64,000 bases of DNA from an uncultured Albidovulum sp. (lineage in GTDB: Bacteria > Pseudomonadota > Alphaproteobacteria > Rhodobacterales > Rhodobacteraceae), in NCBI GenBank assembly GCA_913064775.1, contig CAJYAD010000006.1:104761-168760 (forward strand), read 5' to 3'. Below are positions 7,402-16,236 of this stretch, in pieces; within the stretch, counting starts at the first letter, position 1, and the number at the start of each line of letters is the position of its first letter. A model generated the notes under the pieces. It did not search any database. It worked only from the letters and a program-made list of their open reading frames with translations, and was not told where the DNA came from. The position numbers were made by a program, and so were the translations under genes.

Positions 7402-9022
7402 CGGCCAGCTTGTAATCCGCGAACTGCTTGCGCAGGTTCAGTTTCGACACCTTGCCGGTCGCCGTCAGCGGCAGCGAGTCGACGATTTCGATCGCATCCG
7501 GCAGCTGCCATTTCGCGAAATGTTCGGCCAGCATCGCGTTGATTTCGCTCAACTTCGGTGTCTTACCCTCTTCCGGCACCACGACCAGCAAGGGGCGTTC
7601 GTCCCATTTCGGATGCGGCACCGCGATCACCGCGCAATTGGCCACGTCCGGATGCCCCATCGCGATGTTTTCCAGATCGAGCGAGGAAATCCATTCGCCC
7701 CCCGACTTGATCAGGTCCTTGGCCCGGTCGGTGATCGTCAGGAACCCGTTTTCGTCGATCGTCGCGATGTCGCCAGTGGCGAACCAGCCCTCATCGTCGA
7801 AGGCCTCGACGTTGGCTTCGGGATTCTTGTAATAGCCCGAGGTGACCGTGTTGCCGCGCACATACAGAATGCCCGGATGCTCGCCATCATGCGGCTGCCG
7901 CCGGCCGTCCTCATCGACGATCTTCAGATCGACCCCAAAGACCTGACGTCCCTGCTTGGCCTTCAGGCGCATGCGTTCGGCGCGCGGAAGGTCTTCCAGA
8001 TGCACCGGCAGGTTGCCCTGGGTTCCGACCGGGGACATTTCCGTCATTCCCCAGGCGTGACAGACATTTACGCCCTGATCTTCAAACTTCTCGATCATCG
8101 GGCGCGGCGCGGCCGAGCCGCCGATCACCACGTCCTTGAAGCCCTTGGGCATGCGCCCGCGCTTCTTCACCTCGGCCAGCAGGCCCATCCAGACCGTGGG
8201 CACGCCCCAGGCCGAGTACACCTCCTCATCGTTCATCAGATCGAACAGGCTGGCGCCATCAAGGCCCGGCCCCGGCATCACCAGCGTGGCCCCGGTCAGC
8301 GGCGCCGCATAGGGCAGCCCCCAGGCGTTGACGTGGAACAGCGGCACCACCGGCAGGATTTTCGACCCCGGCTTCAACGCCGCCGACAGCGAGATCGCGA
8401 TCAGCATCGCGTGGATCACGGTCGAGCGGTGGGTGTAAAGCGTGCCCTTCGGATTGCCCGTCGTGCCCGAGGTGTAGCACATCGCCGAGGCCGTATCCTC
8501 GGGGAATTCAGGCCAGTCAATCGTGGTCGGCTGATCTGCGAGGATCTCCTCGTAACACAGGGCATTCAGGGTATTTTCCGGCATATGCGCGCGGTCGGTC
8601 ATGATCACATAGCGCAGGTCCTTGGGCAGCTGATCCTTCAGCTTCTCGACCAGCGGCACGAAGGTGAGGTCAAGGAACAACACGCTGTCGGCGGCATGGG
8701 CGACGATATAGGTCATCTGCTCGGCCGAGAGGCGCGGGTTGATCGTGTGGCAGATCGCGCCGATGCCCGAGATCGCGTAATACAGCTCAAAATGCCGGTA
8801 GCCGTTCCAGGCCAGCGTGGCCACGCGGTCGCCCTGCTCGACCCCCAGCGCGGCCAGCCCGTTGGCCAGCTGCCGGGTGCGCGCCGCGGTTTCAGCATAG
8901 GTCTGGCGGTGGCGATCGCCCTCGACCCGTGCCGAGACGATCTCTCCTGACGGATGAATAAGTGCCGCATATTCCAGGATGTCCGCTATACGCAGCGGAC
9001 GCATCATCATCTGGCCCTTCAT
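7391..9022 (-). CDS. Long-chain/medium-chain acyl-CoA synthetase (AMP-forming)
   Basis: A 543-residue ANL-superfamily ligase. MCYTSGTTGNPKG is the P-loop, HAWGMTEMSPVGT the A5 motif, GWFATGDIATID the A7, DRAKDLIKSGGEWIS the hinge and LTATGKVSK the C-terminal catalytic lysine region. It activates a carboxylic acid to its CoA thioester and is the first gene of the minus-strand catabolic operon. ATG 9022 has GGGAGG upstream. The architecture matches the FadD3/LvaE-like group rather than acetyl-CoA synthetase. The acid it activates is unknown; the downstream kinase/ACAD pair suggests a hydroxylated or oxo acid. Confidence 0.93.
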   Translation of the reverse strand: MKGQMMMRPLRIADILEYAALIHPSGEIVSARVEGDRHRQTYAETAARTRQLANGLAALGVEQGDRVATLAWNGYRHFELYYAISGIGAICHTINPRLSAEQMTYIVAHAADSVLFLDLTFVPLVEKLKDQLPKDLRYVIMTDRAHMPENTLNALCYEEILADQPTTIDWPEFPEDTASAMCYTSGTTGNPKGTLYTHRSTVIHAMLIAISLSAALKPGSKILPVVPLFHVNAWGLPYAAPLTGATLVMPGPGLDGASLFDLMNDEEVYSAWGVPTVWMGLLAEVKKRGRMPKGFKDVVIGGSAAPRPMIEKFEDQGVNVCHAWGMTEMSPVGTQGNLPVHLEDLPRAERMRLKAKQGRQVFGVDLKIVDEDGRRQPHDGEHPGILYVRGNTVTSGYYKNPEANVEAFDDEGWFATGDIATIDENGFLTITDRAKDLIKSGGEWISSLDLENIAMGHPDVANCAVIAVPHPKWDERPLLVVVPEEGKTPKLSEINAMLAEHFAKWQLPDAIEIVDSLPLTATGKVSKLNLRKQFADYKLADAV

Positions 9023-9135
9023 GGGTTCCTCCCTCGCGTTCTGCCCGCATATGGTTCAGGGCATTTTTCATTGCGTCGCAAAGTTCCAAGGCGCTAAGTC
9101 TCGCAGATTGCAAGCATAGCACCACGGGGGGGAAG

Positions 9136-9900
9136 ATGGACCTGTTCGATCTAAGCGGCAAGACCGCACTGATAACCGGCTCGACCAAGGGGATCGGTCT
9201 GGCCACGGCGCGGGCGATGGCGGCGGCGGGGGCGCGGGTGGTGATCTCGTCTCGCAAGGCCGATGTCTGCGCGGAAGTCGCGGCCGAAATCACCGCCACT
9301 GGCGGCACGGCGGTGCCGATTGCCGCGAACATCTCGGACGACGCCGCGATCGACGCGCTGGTCGACCGGACCGAGGCCGCCCTGGGCCCGGTCGACATCC
9401 TGGTCTGCAACGCTGCGGTGAACCCCTATTTCGGCCCCTTCCTCGACACGCCCGACGACGCCTTCGACAAGACCGTGCGGGTGAACATCCGCTCAAACAT
9501 GCGGCTGGCGAAGCGGGTGGTGCCGGGGATGCAGGCGGCGGGCGGCGGCGCGATCATCGTGGTGTCGTCGATCGCGGCCTTCAAGGGCTCGGACGAGCTG
9601 GGGATGTATGCGATCACCAAGGCGGCGGATACCCAGCTGGTGCGCAATCTGGCGGTGGCCTATGGGCGCGACAACATCCGCGCCAATGGCATCGCCCCGG
9701 CGATCGTGAAGACCGATTTCGCCCGCGCGCTGTGGGAAGACCCCAAGAACGCCGAACGCGCGGCCAGAAGCTATGCCCTGGGCCGGCTTGGCGAACCCGA
9801 CGACATCGCGGGGGCTGCGGTCTTTCTGGCCTCGCGCGCCGGGGCCTGGATGACCGGGCAGACGCTGATCATCGACGGCGGCTGGTCGGTGAAGGGCTAA
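9136..9900 (+). CDS. SDR-family oxidoreductase (DHRS4-like)
   Basis: A 254-residue short-chain dehydrogenase transcribed away from the acyl-CoA ligase; the 113-bp gap between the two starts must hold both promoters. TGSTKGIGLATA (cofactor), CNAAVNPYFGP, VSSIAAFKG and YAITKAAD (Tyr-x3-Lys) are all present, and MTGQTLIIDGGWSVKG ends the protein. ATG 9136 follows a GGGGGGAAG ribosome site. The CNAAVNPYFGP signature is typical of DHRS4-like carbonyl reductases. Probably co-regulated with the divergent operon. Confidence 0.92.
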   Translation: MDLFDLSGKTALITGSTKGIGLATARAMAAAGARVVISSRKADVCAEVAAEITATGGTAVPIAANISDDAAIDALVDRTEAALGPVDILVCNAAVNPYFGPFLDTPDDAFDKTVRVNIRSNMRLAKRVVPGMQAAGGGAIIVVSSIAAFKGSDELGMYAITKAADTQLVRNLAVAYGRDNIRANGIAPAIVKTDFARALWEDPKNAERAARSYALGRLGEPDDIAGAAVFLASRAGAWMTGQTLIIDGGWSVKG

Positions 9901-9982
9901 GGCGGCGACACCGGACGCGTGAAGCGGGGCGCGTAAGGTGGGGCAACCGGAAACGGCCCGGCCACCCCGGCTTTCGCCGCCC

Positions 9983-10786
9983 TCAGGCGCCGATTGACGC
10001 GACCTGCGCCGTCAGCCCCTGCGACACCACTGCCCCCGGCTTGGGGCGGCGCACCAGAATGATCGCGGGGTTTACCACCTGCGCCGCCCGGGTCACCCCG
10101 GCCAGCGTGCCGCGCCACAGGTGCTCTTGCGCGCTTGAGGCGTTGCAGACGATCTCGACCTCGGCCGTCGCGGGCACCCCGGCGGCCAGCAGGTTCGCGC
10201 GGATCTCGGCCAGCTTGGCCACCCCCATGTAAAGCGCCAGCGTCGTGCCGGGCATCAGCATCGCGCCCCAATCGGGCGACGGATCGCCCGCGCGGCAGGT
10301 GCCGGTGGCAAAGACCACCCGGTCGGTCGCGCCACGTTCGGTCAGCGACCGTCCCAGCGCCGCCCCCGCCGCCGAGGCGGCAGTGACGCCGGGCACGATC
10401 TCGACCTCGATCCCCGCCGCGCGGGCTGCCGCCAGCTCCTCGGTCGCGCGGCCGAACATGCAAGGATCGCCGCTTTTCAGCCGCACTACCCGCCGCCCCC
10501 GGCGCGCCGCCGCGACGATCACCGCATCGATCTGCTCCTGCGGCCAGGCGCTGGCACCCACTGCCTTGCCAACATAGACGCGTTCCGCCCCCTTGCGGGC
10601 CAGATTCAGGATCTCGGGATCGACCAGCCGGTCGTAGAAGATCACATCGGCCTCCTCCAGCCGGGCAAGGGCGCGCAGCGTCAGCAGATCGCGCGCGCCG
10701 GGACCCGCGCCGACCAGGCTGATGCGGCCGGAAGCGCCCGCCGCCGGGCGAGGATGATGGGACGGGAAGATCGGCAAGGCTGTCAT
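9983..10786 (-). CDS. cobA: Uroporphyrinogen-III C-methyltransferase
   Basis: A 267-residue SAM-dependent methyltransferase of the SUMT family. VGAGPGARDLLTLRAL is the P1 loop, FYDRLVDPEIL follows, and GDPCMFGRATEE is the second signature. It makes precorrin-2 for siroheme, the prosthetic group of the nitrite reductase encoded upstream; there is no fused CysG dehydrogenase/ferrochelatase domain. It is the last gene of the nitrate assimilation operon, 40 bp after nasA, with its own AAAGGA ribosome site, which supports a dedicated siroheme supply. Confidence 0.93.
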   Translation of the reverse strand: MTALPIFPSHHPRPAAGASGRISLVGAGPGARDLLTLRALARLEEADVIFYDRLVDPEILNLARKGAERVYVGKAVGASAWPQEQIDAVIVAAARRGRRVVRLKSGDPCMFGRATEELAAARAAGIEVEIVPGVTAASAAGAALGRSLTERGATDRVVFATGTCRAGDPSPDWGAMLMPGTTLALYMGVAKLAEIRANLLAAGVPATAEVEIVCNASSAQEHLWRGTLAGVTRAAQVVNPAIILVRRPKPGAVVSQGLTAQVASIGA

Positions 10787-10826
10787 CGGGGGGTCCTTTC
10801 GGGCGGGGTGTGGCGGTGGGAAGGGC

Positions 10827-13475
10827 TCATTCAGCGGCCTCGCGCGGTTGCGCGGCGGCCAGCAGCGCCGCCAGTTCCGGCCGGCAAGAGCCGCAGTTGG
10901 TGCCGGCCTGCAGCGCCCGGCCGATCGCCTGGACCGAGGTCAGCCGCCGGTCCTGGATCGCCGACAGGATGGTGTTCACGCCGACATCGAAACAGGCGCA
11001 GATCATGGCGCCGGGATCGGGGCTTTCGGCGCCCGGGCGGCCCGACAGAAGCGACCCGTCGGCCGGGGCGCCGATCAGCCCGGCCAGATGGGCGCGCGCC
11101 ACCGCCACCGGCCCGGGCGCGGCGAAAAGGGCGGCGGCGACCCGGCCATCCTCGACCAACGCGATCCGGGCCAGACCGCGGCCCGCGTCGATCATGCTGA
11201 CCGCCTGAGCCCCGGGGCGGGCGAAGAGGCGCCGGGCGAAGTCCTCCCAATCCTCGGGGCGCTCGCGGTCGGCCAGCTCCATCCGCCAGCCGCCGCGGGC
11301 GCGGGCGCGGGCCCAATAGGCGGTCGTCGGCAGGGGTTCGTCGCGCGCGATGGCAAAGCCGTACCACGCCGCCGCGAAGGGTGCGGCATGCACCACCGCG
11401 GCCTTGCTTTCGGGCTGGCCCGAGACCGGATCCACCGCCGCCGCCACCAGCGCGTCGATACGCCCGGCCGAGGCGGTTTCCTCCGTCCAGTGCATCGGCG
11501 CGAAGACCTGCCCCGGCGTCCCCCGGTCGGTCACCACCACCCGCAGCAGCGCGCGGCCGGTGGCGCTGGTGAGTTCGGCGATCGCGGCGGGGGCAAGGCC
11601 CAGCCGGGCGGCGTCTTCGGGGTGAATTTCCACGAAGGGTTCGGCGATGTGCTGGCTGAGGCGGGGTGATTTCGCGGTCCGCGTCATCGTGTGCCAATGG
11701 TCGCGCACCCGCCCGGTGTTCAGCCGCAGCGGATAGGCGGCGGACGGCTGCGCGGCGGGCGGGCGGGGCCGGATCGGCAGCATCCGCGCGCGCGCGTCGG
11801 GGGTATGGAAGGCGCCGTCGGCAAAGAAGCGTCCGCCCCGCCGCCCCTGCCCGCCTGCGGCCTCGGGCCAGGTGAAGGGCGCCATCGCGTCATAGCCCGC
11901 CGTCGTCACCCCGGCGCGGGCAGAGATGTCGAAATCGCCCCCCAGCGCGCCCGCGACCCCCGACAGCGCCGCATATTCGCGAAAGATCGCCGCCGGGCCG
12001 TCATAGTCGAAATCCGCCCCCCAGCCCATCCGCCGCGCCACCTGCGCCAGCGCCCACCAATCGGGGCGGGCCTCGCCCGGGGCGGTCAGGAAACGCCGCT
12101 GGCGCGAGATGCAGCGCTCGGAATTCGTCACCGTGCCGTCCTTTTCGCCCCAGCCGGCGGCGGGCAGCAGCACATCGGCCAGCCGCGCGGTATCGGTGTC
12201 GCCAGTGATGTCCGAGACGACGACGAAATCGCAGGCCTTGATCGCGGCGCGCACCGCATCGGCCTCGGGCAGGGTGACGGCGGGGTTGGAATGCAGGATC
12301 CACAGCGCCTTCAACTGGCCCGACCCCGCCGCGCGAAACATCTCGACCGCCTTCAGCCCCGGGCGCTCGGCCATCGCCGGGCTTTGCCAGAAGTCCTGCA
12401 CCGCCCTGCGGTGGGCGGCATCTTCGATCTCCAGATGACAGGCGAGGGTGTTGGCCAGCCCCCCCACCTCGCGCCCGCCCATGGCGTTGGGCTGACCGGT
12501 GACCGAGAACGGCCCCATCCCCGGACGCCCGATCCGCCCGGTGGCAAGATGGCAATTGAGGATCGCGTTCACCTTGTCGGTGCCCGAGGACGACTGGTTC
12601 ACCCCCTGACTGTAAACCGTCACCACCTTTTCGGCGCCGATCCAGAGATCGAAGAAATCTCGCAGCTCCCGGCGCGGCAGCCCGGTCACCGACAGCTCGG
12701 TCGCCGCCGCCTCTGCCAGCGCGGCGCCAAGGCCCGCGACATGCGCGCCCACATAGGCCGCGTCGACCGCGCCGCGCGCGCCGATCTCGGCCAGAAGGCC
12801 ATTGAACAGCGCCGCATCCGCCCCGGGGGCAATCGCCAGATGCAGATCGGCCTGCTCCGCGGTGGCGGTGCGGCGCGGATCGATCACCACCACCCGCAGC
12901 GCCGGTCGCGCCGCCCGGGCCGCCGCCAGGCGCTGATGCAGCACCGGATGGCACCAGGCCAGGTTCGACCCCACCAGCACCACCAGATCGGCCAGTTCCA
13001 GATCCGCGTATTGCCCCGGCACGGTGTCGCTGCCAAAGGCGCGGCGATGCCCGGCGACGGACGAGGACATGCACAGCCGCGAATTGGTGTCGATATTGGC
13101 GGTGCCAAAATAGCCCTTCGCCAGCTTGTTGGCGAGGTAGTAATCCTCGGTCAGCAACTGCCCCGAGACGTAAAGCCCCACGCTGTCTGGCCCATGCGCG
13201 GCGATCGCCTGCCGAAAACGCCCCGCGATCAGATCGAGCGCCCTGTCCCAGCCGGCCCGCGCGCCGCCGATCCGGGGGCCGAGCAGCCGACCCTCGGGGC
13301 CCGCGGTCTCGGCCAGCGCCGCCCCCTTGGAACAGAGCCGGCCACGGTTCGCCGGATGATCGGGATCGCCGGAGACGCTGAAGCCGCCCTGCCCGTCCGG
13401 CCGCGCAACAATGCCGCAACCCACCCCGCAATAGGGGCAGGTGGTGCGCAGCTCTTGCCCCGTCAGACCGCCCAT
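10827..13475 (-). CDS. nasA: Assimilatory nitrate reductase, catalytic subunit with C-terminal BFD-like [2Fe-2S] domain
   Basis: An 882-residue molybdopterin oxidoreductase. Its N terminus carries the [4Fe-4S] motif CPYCGVGC with a later C (RLCSKG) at about residues 14-48. Molybdopterin-binding motifs SNLAWCHP, GRPGMGPFSVTGQPNAMGGREVGG and LNTGRVRDHWHTMTRT follow. The last about 60 residues add a bacterioferritin-associated-ferredoxin-like domain with CACFDVG and GTNCGSCRPE, expected to bind an extra [2Fe-2S] cluster. Cytoplasmic enzyme reducing nitrate to nitrite. Its ATG 13475 overlaps the nirD stop (TGATG). The frame is open far upstream, but conserved sequence begins here. Needs Mo cofactor (moaA and modABC are in this window). 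Confidence 0.93.
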   Translation of the reverse strand: MGGLTGQELRTTCPYCGVGCGIVARPDGQGGFSVSGDPDHPANRGRLCSKGAALAETAGPEGRLLGPRIGGARAGWDRALDLIAGRFRQAIAAHGPDSVGLYVSGQLLTEDYYLANKLAKGYFGTANIDTNSRLCMSSSVAGHRRAFGSDTVPGQYADLELADLVVLVGSNLAWCHPVLHQRLAAARAARPALRVVVIDPRRTATAEQADLHLAIAPGADAALFNGLLAEIGARGAVDAAYVGAHVAGLGAALAEAAATELSVTGLPRRELRDFFDLWIGAEKVVTVYSQGVNQSSSGTDKVNAILNCHLATGRIGRPGMGPFSVTGQPNAMGGREVGGLANTLACHLEIEDAAHRRAVQDFWQSPAMAERPGLKAVEMFRAAGSGQLKALWILHSNPAVTLPEADAVRAAIKACDFVVVSDITGDTDTARLADVLLPAAGWGEKDGTVTNSERCISRQRRFLTAPGEARPDWWALAQVARRMGWGADFDYDGPAAIFREYAALSGVAGALGGDFDISARAGVTTAGYDAMAPFTWPEAAGGQGRRGGRFFADGAFHTPDARARMLPIRPRPPAAQPSAAYPLRLNTGRVRDHWHTMTRTAKSPRLSQHIAEPFVEIHPEDAARLGLAPAAIAELTSATGRALLRVVVTDRGTPGQVFAPMHWTEETASAGRIDALVAAAVDPVSGQPESKAAVVHAAPFAAAWYGFAIARDEPLPTTAYWARARARGGWRMELADRERPEDWEDFARRLFARPGAQAVSMIDAGRGLARIALVEDGRVAAALFAAPGPVAVARAHLAGLIGAPADGSLLSGRPGAESPDPGAMICACFDVGVNTILSAIQDRRLTSVQAIGRALQAGTNCGSCRPELAALLAAAQPREAAE

Positions 13476-13807
13476 CACGCCGCCCCGCGGCGCAGGAGCC
13501 GTGCCGCATCCAGCCAGATCCGCCCGCCCTCGATACGCGCGGCGAAGGTGGCGACCTGGCCCTCGTCGGCGCCCTGGGCCTGGCCGGTTTCCAGATCGAA
13601 TACCCAATTGTGCAACGGGCAGGTCACCCGGTGGCCATGCACCAGCCCTTCCGACAATTGCCCGCCCTTGTGGGGGCAGCGGTCGTCCAGCGCGAAGACC
13701 CGGTCATCCTGGGTACGGAACACGGCGACACAGCCCTGCGCCGTCTTGACCACGCGGGCGCCGCGCGCCGGGATGTCGTCGAGCGCGCCGATATCGATCC
13801 AGGTCAT
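13475..13807 (-). CDS. nirD: Nitrite reductase small subunit, Rieske-type
   Basis: A 110-residue protein with the Rieske-like motif DRCPHKGGQLSEGLVHGHRVTCPLHNW (Cys-His pairs about residues 43 and 66), complete here, so a [2Fe-2S] centre is likely. Partner of NirB in NAD(P)H-nitrite reductase, or electron donor shared with the nitrate reductase as described for NasG of Paracoccus. ATGA overlap with the nirB stop and a GGGAGG site upstream fix the start at 13807. Confidence 0.92.
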   Translation of the reverse strand: MTWIDIGALDDIPARGARVVKTAQGCVAVFRTQDDRVFALDDRCPHKGGQLSEGLVHGHRVTCPLHNWVFDLETGQAQGADEGQVATFAARIEGGRIWLDAARLLRRGAA

Positions 13808-16236
13808 TCGGCGGCCTCCCGGGTCAGGTCGGCAAGCGGCGACCAGGCCCGGCGCGTCGCGGCATCGGTGCGCGCGGCCCAGGGATCCTTTTGATAGATC
13901 GTCTGCGACAGGTCGAACCGCGCTACCAGCTCGGCCCGGCGCCTGTCGTCCGCAAGCACCTCTTGCACCCAGCCAAGGCCCACCTTCGCCACCCATTTGT
14001 AGGGCCGGTCGAGATATTTGCCGTGCTCACGGTAAAGCTGGACGAAGGCCACGATCCAGTCGATCGCCTCTTGCTCGGAGGCCACGTCGACCAGCCGCTC
14101 GGTCTGCTTCACATCCATCCCCGCGGCCCCGCCGACGCCGATCTGATAGCCGGAATCGACGCAGACCACGCCGATATCCTTGCAGGTGGCCTCGGCGCAG
14201 TTCCTTGGGCAGCCCGAGACGCCCAGCTTCACCTTGTGCGGCGTCCATGCCCCCCAAAGCCGCTTTTCCAACGTGATCCCGAGACCGGTGGAATCCTGCG
14301 TCCCGAACCGGCACCAATCCGATCCCACGCAGGTCTTCACCGTGCGCAGCCCCTTGGAATAGGCGTGGCCCGACACCATACCGGCGGCGTTCAGATCGGC
14401 CCAGATCTCGGGCAGATCGGCCTTGGCGATGCCCAGAAGGTCGATCCGCTGGCCGCCGGTGACCTTCACCGCGGCGCCGAATTTCTCGGCCGCATCGGCG
14501 ATGGCGCGCAGCTCTTCGGGGTTGGTCATGCCGCCCCACATGCGCGGCATCACGCTATAGGTGCCGTCCTTCTGGATGTTCGCGTGGTTGCGCTCATTCA
14601 CCAGCCGCGATTGCGGGTCGTCGCGGTAATCCAGCGGCCAGTCGGCCAGCAGATAGAAGTTCAGCGCCGGGCGGCAGACATGGCAGCCGCAGGAGGTTTT
14701 CCAACCCAGCTCCTGCATCACCGCAGGCATGGATTTCAGCGCCCGGGCCTTGATCAGGCGGCGCACGTCCTCATGCGTCAGCTCGGTGCAGCCGCAGATC
14801 GGGCGCGCGGCGGGGGCGGCGAAGGCCTCGCCCAGGGTCGCGGCCATCAATTGCTCGACCAGGCCAGAGCAGGTGCCGCAAGAGCCGCTGGCCTTGGTGC
14901 AGGCGCGCACCGCCTCCAGCGTGCCGGCGCCGCCCTGGATCGCGGCCATGATGCGGCCCTTGTTGACGCCGTTGCAGCCGCAGATCTCTGCGTCATCCGG
15001 CAAGGCTGCAACGGCCGCCATAGGGTCCGCCGGGGCGCCCCCCTGAAACGCCGGGCCGAAGATCAGCGTCTCGCGCATGTCGGACAGGTCGGCGCTCTCC
15101 TTCATCAGCCCGAAGAACCAGTTGCCATCGGCGGTGTCGCCATACATCACCGCGCCGATCAGCCTGTCGCCCTGCAACACCAGCCGCTTGTAGATGCCGC
15201 GCGCGGGGTCGCGAAAGACGATCTCTTCGCGGCCCTCTCCATCCGCGAAATCGCCGGCGCTGAACAGATCGCAGCCGGTGACCTTCAGCTTGGTCGCGGT
15301 CTGGCGCCGGCGGAAGGCGGCGGGTTCGGCCAGCAGCACCTGAGCCGCCACCTGCGCCTGATCGTAAAGCGGCGCGACCAGACCGAAAAGCTGGCCCTGA
15401 TGTTCGGTGCATTCGCCCACCGCCAGGATGTCGGGATCCGACGTCACCATCTGATCCGACACCACTATGCCGCGCTCAACCTCCAGATGGGCATCGACCG
15501 CCAGCCGGGTCTCGGGGCGGATGCCCACCGCCATCACCACCAGATCGGCGGGATAGATCGTGCCGTCCTCCAGCAGCACGGCCTCGGCCCGGTCCGCGCC
15601 CAGGATCGCCTTGGTGGCGCCGCGGCAGTGGATGGTGATGCCGCGGCCTTCCAGTTCCTTTTGCAGCAGATAGCCCGCCGCCGGATCAAGCTGACGCTCC
15701 ATCAGATGGCCCATCAGGTGGATCACGCTGACCTGCATGCCCTGCGCGGCCAGCGCCGCCGCGGCCTCCAACCCCAGCAGGCCGCCGCCGATCACCACCG
15801 CCGCACCGCCGCGCGCCGCCGCCGCCTGCATCGTGCCGACATCGTCAAGATCGCGAAAGCTGACCACGCCGGGCAATTCGCGCCCCGGCACCGGAATGAT
15901 GAACGGGGCCGAGCCGGTGGCGATGACAAGCTTGTCGTAGGGGGTAGTCTGCCCACCCGAGATCACCGTCTTCGCGGCGCGGTCGATCCGGGTCACCGGC
16001 GCGCCGAAACGGCAGGCAATGCTGCGCGCCGCATACCAGGCATCGTCATGGGTGACGATCTGGTCATAGGTCTTGTCGCCGGCCAGCACGGGGCTCAGCA
16101 TGATGCGGTTGTAATTGCCCCGCGCCTCGGCGTTGAGCAGGGTGATGTCGAAGGCCTCGGGGGCGGTCTCGGTCAGGTGCTCGAGCATCCGGCCCGAGGC
16201 CATGCCAGCCCCGATGACGACAAGTTTGCGGGCCAT
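13804..16236 (-). CDS. nirB: NAD(P)H-dependent nitrite reductase, large subunit
   Basis: An 810-residue protein. FAD-binding GAGMASGRMLEHL at the N terminus, NAD-binding GGGLLGLEAA, two BFD-like Cys segments (CGCNGVNKG, GSCGTCSG and ICGCTE, CGCHVC), a ferredoxin-like half domain, and the siroheme/[4Fe-4S] cysteines CVGSDWCRFG and SGCPRNCAEATC near the C terminus. It reduces nitrite to ammonium with six electrons in the cytoplasm. ATG 16236 overlaps the nrtCD stop by one base and has AGGAGG seven bases upstream. Slightly shorter than the E. coli protein but all cofactor sites are visible. Confidence 0.95.
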   Translation of the reverse strand: MARKLVVIGAGMASGRMLEHLTETAPEAFDITLLNAEARGNYNRIMLSPVLAGDKTYDQIVTHDDAWYAARSIACRFGAPVTRIDRAAKTVISGGQTTPYDKLVIATGSAPFIIPVPGRELPGVVSFRDLDDVGTMQAAAARGGAAVVIGGGLLGLEAAAALAAQGMQVSVIHLMGHLMERQLDPAAGYLLQKELEGRGITIHCRGATKAILGADRAEAVLLEDGTIYPADLVVMAVGIRPETRLAVDAHLEVERGIVVSDQMVTSDPDILAVGECTEHQGQLFGLVAPLYDQAQVAAQVLLAEPAAFRRRQTATKLKVTGCDLFSAGDFADGEGREEIVFRDPARGIYKRLVLQGDRLIGAVMYGDTADGNWFFGLMKESADLSDMRETLIFGPAFQGGAPADPMAAVAALPDDAEICGCNGVNKGRIMAAIQGGAGTLEAVRACTKASGSCGTCSGLVEQLMAATLGEAFAAPAARPICGCTELTHEDVRRLIKARALKSMPAVMQELGWKTSCGCHVCRPALNFYLLADWPLDYRDDPQSRLVNERNHANIQKDGTYSVMPRMWGGMTNPEELRAIADAAEKFGAAVKVTGGQRIDLLGIAKADLPEIWADLNAAGMVSGHAYSKGLRTVKTCVGSDWCRFGTQDSTGLGITLEKRLWGAWTPHKVKLGVSGCPRNCAEATCKDIGVVCVDSGYQIGVGGAAGMDVKQTERLVDVASEQEAIDWIVAFVQLYREHGKYLDRPYKWVAKVGLGWVQEVLADDRRRAELVARFDLSQTIYQKDPWAARTDAATRRAWSPLADLTREAAE

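Noticed and set aside
9901..9982. Possible terminator between the SDR gene and cobA
   Set aside because: Some GC dyads can be drawn but none is strong or followed by a U-run.
11691..14276. 861-codon plus-strand open frame
   Set aside because: Antisense to nasA and nirD, which have full cofactor motifs in the opposite strand.
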